This document shows, one piece after another, positions 23,785 to 34,599 of a DNA stretch of 64,000 bases; position 1 is the first letter of the stretch; each line of letters begins with the position of its first letter. The notes below the pieces were generated by a model, which saw only the letters and a list, made by a program, of their open reading frames with translations, had not been told where the DNA came from and did not search any database. The translations under genes were made by a program, and so were the position numbers. Source of the DNA: Pteria penguin (Eukaryota > Mollusca > Bivalvia > Pterioida > Pteriidae); assembly GCA_035048485.1 (NCBI GenBank), contig CM068592.1:43021133-43085132 (forward strand), written 5' to 3'.

Positions 23785-26700
23785 GGAAAGCATAAAAGAG
23801 AAAACAGAAGACATCTGACAAAGCCGTATGACACAAATCACCAAAGACCTGCACACCAAAAATGACAATAACATAATATATATGGAACAACATTACAACA
23901 ATATTGGGTTGTGCTGCGGTTACGATACCGACTTAGGACGGTCAATTGAGGTAACAAATGTCACTCAATTGGTGTGGTTAACCGGTTTACGGGCGCCCAC
24001 TTTCCCACTCACCGCAAAAGCAGCACAATCAACGGACACACATTTAAAAATTTATAAATAATCCTCCATAGAGAGAATAACAATAAAATACAAAACAAAT
24101 TCAAAATAAAGAAAAAGTACATAAAACATAGAAAAAATGTTCGATAATATAGTGATACAAACTGGTGTACATAATTATACATATACATGTTCTAATATTT
24201 ATTAGATATCGAAGTGTGACCAGAATAGCAGTAAATCTATAACAAAATCAGGGGCAGATGCGGACGTAATGTAGTGTTCAATTACTAGTTATCACTCCAG
24301 TTGATTGAATAGATATCAAGCCATCTTAATTGACTCTTAATGTCAATACATTTATTTTATTGATTATCATAAACATCACACAATATATATCACACTTTAG
24401 CCCTTAAGAGATTGCAGAGACTCTTTTAGAACAGTGTACAAAATATTATATAGCTATCCTCACGGGGCCGACATAAGCGTTACTAATATGAAAAAGCGTA
24501 TGTTGTATTTTAGTCACGAAACTTGTGTTTTTTACGAGTACATTTCTCTGGAGAGGTGAAATGTGGTAATCGAACCCCTACAACGACTATCCCAGTTTGG
24601 TCAATTGACCACAAAACGGCAGTGTTAGTTATGAGGTCATAAAAATGTTATTAAACACGAAACGTTTATAGAATAATATTTTGCTATCAAAAATGTGTAA
24701 GGCGACATCAGCATAAGTAAACCGTGTTCTGCCCGTCTGTAAGCGAGCTCAGATCCTTGATCAATAGCAGTCCTGACTAATAGTCAGAAGGAACGAGGAT
24801 CAGGACCTTGTCTCCTCTGAAAAGGTTTGGACAAGGCCCATCGTAGAGCCCACACCGCCTTGTTAGTCAGCGTGTAACGTTCAAGTAAAAGTCTGCATCG
24901 GACTGGAGAGGGACCCAATACAAGACCTATCGTGTTAGCGATGATAGAGGGGTCATACTGTCGATGTCGAAGGCGTTAAGTAGATTTAGAACCAGCCGAT
25001 ATGAAATTATCGAAACCTTAACGCCCTATAGTATGTTCACTAGACCACCTTAACAATTGGGATGGGAAATTCCGCTGGATACGTATTGTTGAAACGTCGA
25101 ATATTTCCGAATTTAGAGAAAATGCCTGAATAACATTTGTAAAATGTACTAAAAGCTTTCAAAGTTTATCATATCTATAGCCCTGAGTAAGAAGTAATAT
25201 GAGAACTTTGTTTGGCTTGCAAATCCTAAACGTTAGTGCAGGCAGGCGAACTGAACCAATTAACTATTATAAATACCATATGATGTGAGTCTGGGCACAT
25301 CACCATCTAGATAAGGGAAATTTACAATAGGAAATCCAAAGTCGTCACGTTTATCAAATATGTTTGTATGAATATTGTTGTTCACAATTTCAATATAAAT
25401 TCCAAGAAATGCGTTTACTGATAGAAGGTATTGGCTTTGTTTACTTGACGTCCAAATGGATAAATTTCAGATATATAGTTTTCAAACTCAGGGTTATTGA
25501 TAACTAAAAGCATCAAGATATCTAAAGGTGTTATTGAACTTATCAATAAGGTCGAAACGTTTAGAAGTTTAAATAGAATGCATAAAGTCTTTTTCATAAC
25601 AGTATAAAAATAAATCTGCCATAAGAGGAGTGCATTTAGTGCCCATAGGAATCTATTGATAAATCTTGCCATTAAATTAATAAATAATAAATATTATACA
25701 AAGAAATAAAGTTCATTTCAGTTTAAAGAACTGTAATATACTATATTTGTCAAAGAATAATATTATTAGCTGCTTTGTCAGCAAGTATGAAGGCATAACT
25801 ATTATGTAAGACAGCCATTTTCTTTTTTATAGACTGGACCGGTATATAATGTGACTGTTTTAATAAATGGGGATTAATTGTAAAATTATCGATGAGAATA
25901 TCGATAATTTTTAAGATTTCAGTTTTCCAGTCATTCAAGGCATGTATTTTCCACCTTTTTACGCCATCATTTATAACACGTGTTTAGTGCTTCTTCAACA
26001 ATATCCCGGTTTTTGGCAAAATCTCTCCTGGAAGGTAATCTATACTTTGGCCCTTATCAAAATGTGAACGTAGATATTTGTCAGAAATACAATTAAGATC
26101 ACCTGTAATAATATGACCCGCAGGCTGATAATTAAATTTAGAATTATTGCATGATCAAGACCGTGGAATAGAGTAAAGAGAATTAGGATTCGATGTGACA
26201 GCATTGTAATTAAATATATGGTTTCTAATAATTTTTTTTTTTGTACTGATAGCAGATCAGAGGTGGTTTAAGATTCTAGAAATACTGAAAAATTTTAGAT
26301 ATGAATATGATCACGAAAATGATTAGATATATTAAGCAGACCTTTACCTTTATTTACAAATTTAATCTTCATAAAGTGCGATTTAAGAGGAAGCGATGGT
26401 ATACTTGAGTAAAATTTGTTATATGCTTTAATCAATTTAAGTCTAAATCAATTGGTGAAACGTAAGCTTCTGAAATTAGTCTCATCCAAGACAGATTTTA
26501 ATCTGATGACCGTAATAGATGATAATGCATGTAGAAGTGCGTGACGACCGTTATTTCTGGCTACCCGCAGTAGATCGTTTAATAACCTATTTAATCTACC
26601 ATGTCTTTTGCGGTTGCAATTACCTGTGTTTCCTCTTTCCGTCTGGTCCTAAAGAAAATATATTGTTATTGTTATGGTAAGAGGAAATGTAACCTTGTTG

Positions 26701-26830
26701 AAAAATTTTGTCCTTGAGACCAAGGTAATATGGGGTTTGTAGAAGTTTGATCAAATAAAGGTCAGCTACTAAACGTCGGTTTTTCATTTCAGATATAGTT
26801 TTCGGTTCACCTTAACATACAGCTATATAG
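23785..26830 (-). pseudogene. Family A' Penelope-type retroelement, near full length, decayed
   Basis: Read on the minus strand, the 5' end is near 26830. N-terminal coding is recognisable at 26780-25750 (WKTEILKIIDILIDN, then ADKAANNIIL). RT motifs follow at 25700-25300 (ISEIYP, VNKANT), then the C-terminal domain, the structured 3' UTR (24720-24890) and the tail 24060-23830 ending TCAGATGTCTTCTGTTTTCT. Many stops and frameshifts are present, and the catalytic region reads LDILMLLV with the usual Asp pair lost. It is longer at the 5' side than the copy at 29968-32709. Confidence 0.7.
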
Positions 26831-27259
26831 ATGACTTACTTTAATATGTAATATGATATTATGTTATCTTACCATATAATTGGAGATATAAATATCTTAC
26901 TCTATGACAAATGTGACGATTTTATATTCAGCATCACAGCCTTTTCTAATAAGTGCACAAATATCCCATCAGCAACTATCAATGGCGTATTCATATCACA
27001 ATGCAAAATATTTTCAAATGAAGTGCTTAACGTTGGATATGTGAGTCGTAAATCACTCACGATGGTCTATACGGCGTACCTATCATACAATATCTCCTTA
27101 TTCAGATTGTCAAATAATATTCTAGGTTTCAGACCTATTTTGGCTATCTTATACATGTGTGCCATGAACGAAAGCGTAAAGACAGCTAACTTCGCCATAG
27201 AGCACAAGTCATCAGGCTACCCAATTTGAGAGATGTTAAACACACATATATAAATGTTC

Positions 27260-27560
27260 CATGATTCATAAATCCCTGGACACTAGCGGTGCCCAGGATG
27301 GACAAATGTCTGGACACTACCGGTGTCCAGAAAGGCTAAATCTCTGGACACTACCGGTGCCCAGGAAGGCTAAATCCCTGGACACTACCAGTGCCCAGGA
27401 TGGCAAATGCCTCCTGTTTAGTTAGGAATTAATCTATCTATTGTATGCCTATTTGGGGGTTTGTAAAGGGGTAAGGGAAAACATCTGACTTAGCTTCAGA
27501 GTAGAATTCACCAAGGACTAAACAATAAAAACTAGGTAATAAGTAATGCAATACATGAAA
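27260..27560 (+). repeat. Palindromic 35-bp minisatellite and flank
   Basis: Four units of about 35 bp at 27278-27410 containing CTGGACACTACCGGTGCCCA. One unit reads CTGGACACTACCGGTGTCCAG, a perfect 8-bp stem. Together with the following GGGGTTTGTAAAGGGGTAAG block it is the reverse complement of 16460-16665. Confidence 0.7.
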
Positions 27561-27689
27561 TGACATTATAAAAGTAAAACTTCCTTATCTCGACATCGTA
27601 GGGACCGAGAAAAATATGTCGAGATATCGGTAGGTCGAGATATCCGAATTTGAAAGTTGAATTTATATTTGTCACCATATTGTCGTGTT

Positions 27690-27910
27690 ATACATTGTTT
27701 CCACTTAATGTTCTGGCTACGGGTTACCTTGAACCACTCTAATGCAACTTGCGCTGTCTCTTCGTATACAGCGGTACGTAACTTCTTGCGACTAGGGTTG
27801 AATAGAAAAGCATCCTTAATCTTACCCGATTTTTTCAACCTTGTAGACAGTGTGTTATGAGGAACATCGAACTTCTTCGCTACGACTTGCCTTACTTAAG
27901 AAATCTTTCT
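27690..27910 (-). pseudogene. Tigger/CENP-B-type transposase N-terminal fragment
   Basis: Minus-strand translation gives VVAKKFDVPHNTLSTRLKK, then FNPSRKKLRTAVYEETAQVA and LEWFKVTRSQNI. This is the helix-turn-helix region typical of Tigger/jerky/CENP-B proteins. The catalytic DDE domain is missing, so the copy is internally deleted. Confidence 0.75.
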
Positions 27911-27925
27911 CTACGTCATTCATAC

Positions 27926-28108
27926 ACCATTTGTTTGGCTTTTGTCAAATTAAATGACCGTCTTAAGTCGGTATCGTAATTGCACTACAATCAAATATTT
28001 TTGTAATGTGTTATATGTGCTAGTATATTATTTATATTTATGTATTGTATAGCTCCATGGTGACTTCTGCCACATAACTGAGCCAGTAACTCCTCTTTTA
28101 TCGTTAGT
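27926..28108 (+). mobile_element. Family A tail insertion in Tigger-like element
   Basis: Starts CACCATTTGTTTGGCTTTTG directly after transposase codons and runs to CTCCTCTTTT. The same junction sequence reappears inside the tail of the copy at 29968-32709. Confidence 0.75.
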
Positions 28109-29285
28109 CTCAATAGAACTGACTTTTTACCTACGCTTTACCTGACCATGTGGTTTTACCTGAAAGTTGGGGCGGGAAACGACCGGAGACGTAGGGTGAG
28201 GAGAACCTAACTGTGACATTACAACAACGGATTTTATGAAAGTCAGAGAGTAAACACCTTATAAATGTTTACATGTGATTTTGCCGATAGCTACTATTGT
28301 TCTACTATTATCATTTTTTGTGTGCAGATCCTTGGTGATTTGTGTCATACAGCTTTGTTGGATGTCTTCTTTTTTCTATTTTGTAATAATGCAATAACTA
28401 AATCATCATTACATGAGAGTTTAATCAGTATCATCTGTTAACATCATTAGATGAAACTTTAACAAGAATGATCAACATCATCATCATTCACATAGTCGAT
28501 GCGTGGGCTGTTATGGTCGATTAATTACGCCGCGTAAGATCAATAAACCTGTTGAAGCCAATGTCGTAATAAATCAGGTAAATCTTGACATCGGGACTGA
28601 AAAGTTACGTCGAGATAAGCATGGAAGCCGACATATCGTAGGTCGAGTCATCTTTTTATATCGAGTTAAGTCGGGTAGTCGAGATATCCATTGTCGAGAT
28701 ATTTACTGCATTGATTGTACAACAAATGCATTACCGATTTAGGATGGTCACCTGAATAACAAACGGTACACAATTGGTGATGTGAACCGGTTCACGGGCC
28801 CATCTTCCCAGTCATTACAGTTCAATCAAAGGACATTTAATATTTGTAAACAATACTTCATAAAGAGTAAAAAAAAAACGAAGAAGTACAGAAGGGTACA
28901 CCATATCTCATAGGCCATGGAATAAAGGGGATAATATCGTGTTTATGGACTATGAGATGTGGTTTACCACTCAGTACTTCTTCATTTTTTACATAGTGTC
29001 ATATTCAGACAAATGCGAACCCCAGTAAAATCAAGGTGAGACCAGGTGCCCTGGACGAGTAAGCGTCCTATGGTTGCATTCAACACCCGTCGCAAAAGTC
29101 CTGCAACAACCTTTCAAGTCGGAAGCTAAATACATAAATATACACGCATGAACATACGAAGGAGACAGGAACACGAACTTCCCATTCAAGGCAAAACATA
29201 CCGCCTGCCTGATATTCCGGTGTTGGAAACGCAGGTGAACAAATGTCTGTATATACATGTGTATACGTATGATGTCAATAAATAA

Positions 29286-29690
29286 CATATATAAACCTTT
29301 TGATTCTGTGCACCATATGCGTATTTCGACAAGTTATGTCTCTTCAGTGATGCTCGTGGCCGAATGATTGGAATTATCAAAATGTAAAAAAAATTATGAA
29401 GAACAGTGTTGATACCTAAATGACCGAAAAGTGAACCAAAGAATCTATCTGACAGAGCTATGCATGAGGGAGATATTTCTTAGTTTAAGAGTGATTTACT
29501 TAATTTGATGACTGAAAATATGAAGTATATATTTCATGTCTGTACAAAAGCACTGAAAACTAGACTTATGATGCCCTCGGGAACTGTCAGTCCACCAGCA
29601 GTGACACCGGCCTAGTGGTTATAATAAATATGTAACATATATACCTTTTAATTTTGTGCACTATATGCGCATTTCGACAAGTTATGTATA
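29286..29690 (-). mobile_element. Family C copy with repeated ends, inserted in a family B 3' UTR
   Basis: TGTGCACCATATGCGTATTT at about 29307 is repeated as TGTGCACTATATGCGCATTT at about 29655, so the element begins and ends with the same sequence about 350 bp apart. GTCAA occurs on both sides of the insertion in the interrupted family B sequence. Confidence 0.6.
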
Positions 29691-29967
29691 GTCAAGTATA
29701 GTCAAAAAGTTAAGATGGTTATTTTGTATGGTCAGTGGAATCTGAAATTGCAATAGATCCCTATAACTACTATAGAACTTCCTCAGAGACAATTTAAAAA
29801 ATTCCTCAATATATCCTTGTGAGAGTAGTTTCGTGGAAAGAAGCCTCGCACTCAGGAAGAAATGTTCATATTTAGGGCTTGCCCTGGCAAAGCGTATAAG
29901 ATGTGAAATGAAGACGCCATATGCGGGAGAGGAAGATATGTTGCTACTCAGAAAAGGGTAGTTGGTA

Positions 29968-32709
29968 TTGATATAAACTCAATTTGATTATTTTATTTTC
30001 ATATAATAAACTCTTTCCTCGTATTCCGTCTCTTCCACCCAAGCAGCAATTTCTCAAAATCAAATTTATTAATAAAGGCTTCGATGTACTTAACATTTCT
30101 AATATTTTCCGTGATCATAGATTTACATCTAAAATCCCTCAATATTTTGAGAATAAAGGACCTCCACTTATTTGTTACCAGTACAAAAAGCCTATAAGAA
30201 ATCTTATTTTAAATTATAATAAAGTTACATCTAACCCTGATGTTTCAGACTCTATTCCTTCGTCGTTTTCTTGTAAGAATTCTAAATATGTTTATAAACC
30301 GGCAGGTCATGTTATTACTGGTGACCTAAACTGTATTTCGGACAAGAAATTGCGCACCCTTTTTGGAAAAGGACCTAAATATAGGTTACCGTCCAGGATA
30401 GATTTCAATAAATGCCGTGACGTTATAGAGGATGCTTTAATTACATATTGTAAACGTTGGTGTAAAAAAGAACAGGTAAATGTTCATGCTCTTAATGATT
30501 GGAAATACCAAGTTTTAAGAATTGTCGATATTAAGAACTTTACGGAAAATCCGCATTTATTTCAACAGTCTAATACATTTACGGCAAATTTTATTAAAAA
30601 GAAGATAGCTGACTTACATGCTAAATATATCTTTGTTCCTGTTGATAAAGCAGGTAATAACATAATAGTTGTTTGAAAACTATATTATATTGAAGTACTT
30701 AAAAACGAATTAAACTCCAATCATACATATGTGGAAAGCACTATCTCAAAAGACGGCACCTTGCTCGACCACCTCATGACCATGTCCGACTTCAAAATCA
30801 AAACTGATAAATCTGATCTACCAACCATATATTAGCTCCAAAAACTACATAAAAGTCCATATAAATCACGTTTCATATCTAATTCCAGCCACTGCTCTAC
30901 TACGGTACTATCGAAGCATATTACGTCTGCTCTAACTGCTATAAAAGATCGTATTATCAAATATTGTGATGTCGCATTTCAAAATAGTAACATCAATTAC
31001 TCTTGGTCAATTAAAAATTCTCATGAAGTTATAGCCAAACATCTTTCACTAAATTTCAAAGCGACTCAAATCTCTACATTTGATTTTTCTACACTTTATA
31101 CATCTCTGCCTCATGATTTGATTAAAAGCAAGTTGCTGTCTCTTATACAATGTTGTTTTCACAGAGAATCTAAACCGTACATATGTACTTCCAATAACTC
31201 CGGATTCTTTTCCAACAAACAATATACTTCATATAAATACTGGACTTGCAAGGAATTATGTAAAGCACTAGATTGCCTCATGAATAACATTTTTGTGCAA
31301 TTTGATGGCAAGATATATTAACAAATAGTTTGGATTCCTATGGGTACTAACTGCGCGCCTCTGATAGCAGGTTTATTTCTTTATTGTTATGAGAGGGATT
31401 TTATGGTTTCTATTCAAAAATCAAAACGTTTTGACCTCATTGACAAATTTAATAATACTTGCAGATATCTGGATAACATTTTGGTTATCGACAACCCTGA
31501 ATTCCAACAATTTATATCAGAAATATATCCACCAGAGCTCACATTGAATAAAGCTAATACTTGAGATAAATCTACACCTTTCTTAGATTTAAACATCAAA
31601 ATTATCAACCACCTAATATATACTAATATTTATGATAAACGTGAGGATTTGGGATTTCCAATTGTAAATATCCCTTACTTGGATGCCTCGACTCCCATCA
31701 TATGGTATCTATACATCTCAATTAGTTCGATTTGTCAGAGGCTGCACCGATATTTTGGACTTTCATAAACGAAATTTACAAATTACTACTAAACTTTTAA
31801 CTCAGGGTTACAGATATCACAAGCTAAGAAAGACATTCGGCAAATTCTTCAGATCTTATTCAGAACTTCTATCTAAATTTGGAAATATTTCTTTTCAACA
31901 GTATGTATCCAATGGAATTTCCCATCCTAATTTTTACGGTGATCTCGTATATAAACTAAGGAAAGTAAAATGCTCCCATAACGTTATTTTATCATGTAAT
32001 AAAATAGGCAAACGTCTTTTAAATAGACAATATGGTATTGAGATCATCAAAAAGACTATAGGCCTTGTTTTTGGCCCCTCTACAGCCTTATGCAGACTTT
32101 TACTTGTAACGTTGCACGCTGACTAACAAGGCGGTGGGGACTATATGACGGGCCTTGTCCAAACCTCTTTCAGAGGAGACATGGTCTTGAACCTCGTCCC
32201 CTCTGACTGTTAGTCGGGACTCCTACAGATCTAGGGTCTTAGCTCGCTTTCAGACTGGCAGAGCACGGTTTATCATGTTGATGTCGCATATATTTTTATA
32301 CCATTATGTTTTTAACAATACCTTACGGGTTTATATTTTTATGACCTCTCAATATGCGATACCTGTTGACCCTTGTTCTTTACATGGATGATTATTTATA
32401 AATTTTTAAATGTATGTCCTTTGATTGTTCTGCTGTTACGGTGAGTGGAAGGTGGGCCCGTAAACCGGTTAACCACACCATTACCGCTACGACGTGCCTT
32501 ACTTAAGAAATCTTTCTCTACGTCATTCATACACCATTTGTTTGTCTTTTGTCAAATTAAATGACCGTCCTAAGTCGGTATCGTAATTGCACTACAATCA
32601 AATATTTTTGTAATGTTTTATATGTTCTAGTATATTATTTATATTCATGTATTGTATAGCTCCATGGTGACTTTTGCCACATAACTGAGCCAGTAACTCC
32701 TCTTTTTTC
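29968..32709 (+). pseudogene. Family A Penelope-type retroelement, 2.74 kb, with target duplication
   Basis: Bounded by TTGGTA at 29962-29967 and 32710-32715. The coding part starts within the N-terminal domain (29984-30676, ending PVDKAGNNIIVV) and is then broken by stops at about 30676, 30833, 31320 and 31562 and by frameshifts near 31690. Motifs in order: LQKLHKSPYKSRFIS, FDFSTLYTSLPH, IPMGTNCAPLIAG, RYLDNILV (second catalytic Asp replaced by Asn), FISEIYPPELTLNKANT, LRKTFGKFF. The 3' UTR holds a conserved stem-loop block (32119-32217), and the tail ends CTCTTTTTTCT. A 55-60 bp piece of Tigger transposase lies in the tail at 32484-32533. Inactive; probably 5'-truncated. Confidence 0.85.
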
Positions 32710-33369
32710 TTGGTAATAGTGAAATTGAACTCGTCACGTTTGTCATAGAGAGAGGTTACTAATGAACCATCGTCACTAATTGATAGCAGTATATCGAGGT
32801 ATGAAGCAGAAGGTATGCTCTCTGTAGTATTTTTATCTCGAGTTCCTTTGGATGTATAATTTTGAGGTGATCCTTAAATACAGGGTTGATGAGATGATAA
32901 TTGTTTGTTGCCTTTAGAGAGCAGAGACTGTATGAATTATGCTTCGTAAGAGTACAAAAATATGTCAGCCAGAAGAGACGCGCAATTAGTACCCATAGGA
33001 ATGCCAACAATCTGTTCGAATACTTTCCCACCAAATATCACAAAAATATTATCTATAAGAAATTTTAACATTTTTATGATCTTTTTTCCTGTATATTTGC
33101 CGCTGGAATCAGACTTTTCCTTTCCATACAAAATATGTGTCGTATTGGCCTAAAACGAGATATTTATATCTGTAAATTCCTTTTTTGTTAAAGAAGGCGT
33201 TTTGAATAATTGATATTATTCTGTTCTTTAGTTTTTGATGAGGAATGGTTGTATAAAGGAATCAACGAGTGTCTCGAGTTATAGAAAAGGAATCAACGAG
33301 TATCTCAAGTTGAGAGATCATTAAGTTATATAAATATATATAGTAATTTAGGGTAAGGTATGATATCAA

Positions 33370-34010
33370 AATATATAGAGCAATATCAGCGCGACCTAAC
33401 TATGCTCTGCTGATCTAAAAACGAACTCAGACCCTTGATCGGTACGAATTCCGACTAACACTAACGAGAACGAGGTTCGGGACCATGTCTCCTCTGAAAG
33501 GCTTGTCATTGAACCCCTATTGCCTGTTAGTCAGTGTACAGCGCTGAAGGAAAAGTCTGTTTAAGGGTCCACTACTAGACCAATAGTCTCAGCGATGATC
33601 TTAGTGTTATAATGTCGATTTAGAAAAACTTTGACAATTTTCATTCATGATGCTTTTGACCCTTCAAGGTTTATGTACAAGATAATCATAGAAATGTGGA
33701 TGGGAGATTCCGCTGGACACAACATTTTGGAATATTTCGGAATTTTGATAAAAAACCCCACTGAATTAGTTCTATAGAATTTTCCGAAAGTTTTTCTGAG
33801 TTTATGGTAACTGTAACTTTGAGTCAAACATTTTGAAGTAATTTGTATATTTTTGTTTAGAAAATCAAAAACATCATTACAGGCTCCTGCAAATGGGAAA
33901 TATATATATACCATATGATTATAGTCTAGGAGCATCGCCATCTAGCCATGGAAAATTAACAATGGAGAACCCGAAGTCTTCACGTTTATCGTAAATATCA
34001 GTACCGTAGT
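33370..34010 (-). pseudogene. Family A-like RT C-terminal fragment plus 3' UTR
   Basis: Minus-strand coding 33990-33620 has YDKREDFGF-like, SYHKLRKTFGKFYR and HISMIILYINL motifs. The 3'-UTR stem block follows at 33540-33440. Diverged from the other copies. Confidence 0.6.
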
Positions 34011-34171
34011 ATCAATGCAGTGTGGTTTGTACCATTGTTTTAGTGAAATCGTCACTAAACGTATGAGAGAAACTATTATTATTCACCTTTCATTTAAAGT
34101 TTTACAGCTACACAATAGCACTTCAATATTGTAATATTAGTACCATATAAGTTTTGTAACAAATTTTTCAC

Positions 34172-34366
34172 TTATTCTTCATCCATATTTCCTTCTTTTT
34201 CGTTCAAGATGGCATTACTGTTATCTTGAAACATATCGTGATAAAGTGCGGCCAAATAATGTTTAAATCGCTTGCAATCGACCTCTGGATGAGATTTTGC
34301 AAATGGTAGAATTACAGTTTGGATATGAACAAGTGAATAAGAAAACGAATTGTGAGTAATATTCCA
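34172..34366 (-). CDS. Candidate terminal exon of an unidentified gene
   Basis: On the minus strand a good acceptor (CGAAACTTTTCTCAG) is followed by 65 codons, including the TAA at 34172-34174, open without interruption in phase 0. The product includes IQTVILPFAKSHPEVD, CKRFKHYLAALYHDMF and an acidic tail ending GNMDEE. Composition looks coding and is not one of the RT families. I do not recognise it, see no canonical AATAAA close downstream, and cannot place an upstream exon. It could be a last exon, a processed fragment or a chance frame. Confidence 0.3.
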   Translation of the reverse strand, partial: WNITHNSFSYSLVHIQTVILPFAKSHPEVDCKRFKHYLAALYHDMFQDNSNAILNEKEGNMDEE

Positions 34367-34599
34367 CTGAGAAAAGTTTCGATTTTTTCTGTTCCCAACT
34401 ATTTAGAAGGATTTTAAACCAAAGCTTCATGACTGGGTTTAACATTTCGGAGTAAGGCTTCATATAAAGTAAAAAGGTAATAAGATAAGAAATGAGATTA
34501 TTTTATAGACGTGCACTAACGCATTCATGGTAATCGGTTTTTTCCTATTTACACACGTACTTAGAAATAACAGGCTTTATAAATGCTACTGCTATTTGT

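Larger units (their letters stand above)
27570..28735. mobile_element. Tigger/pogo-like element with transposase remnant
   Basis: The ends carry inverted TCGAGATATC-rich sequence (27585-27650 and 28600-28715), as in the copy at 20949-22193. A minus-strand transposase N-terminus lies at 27690-27910. Family A tail sequence is inserted at 27926-28108 and an A' tail piece lies at 28295-28375. Confidence 0.6.
28890..33250 (-). pseudogene. Family B Penelope-type element, host of nested insertions
   Basis: Read on the minus strand: RT motifs at 33131-32937 (GIPMGTNCASLLADIFLYSY), then up to 32716 (LYDKRDEFNF). Coding resumes at 29961-29720 (AYGVFIS-type and RKFY-type C-terminal motifs), with 3' UTR at 29710-29690 and 29285-28890. 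The gaps are a family A element (29968-32709) and a family C copy (29286-29690). In-frame stops are present. Confidence 0.7.

Noticed and set aside
27278..27410. CRISPR-like array
   Set aside because: Repeats are directly tandem with no unique spacers, and the DNA is eukaryotic.
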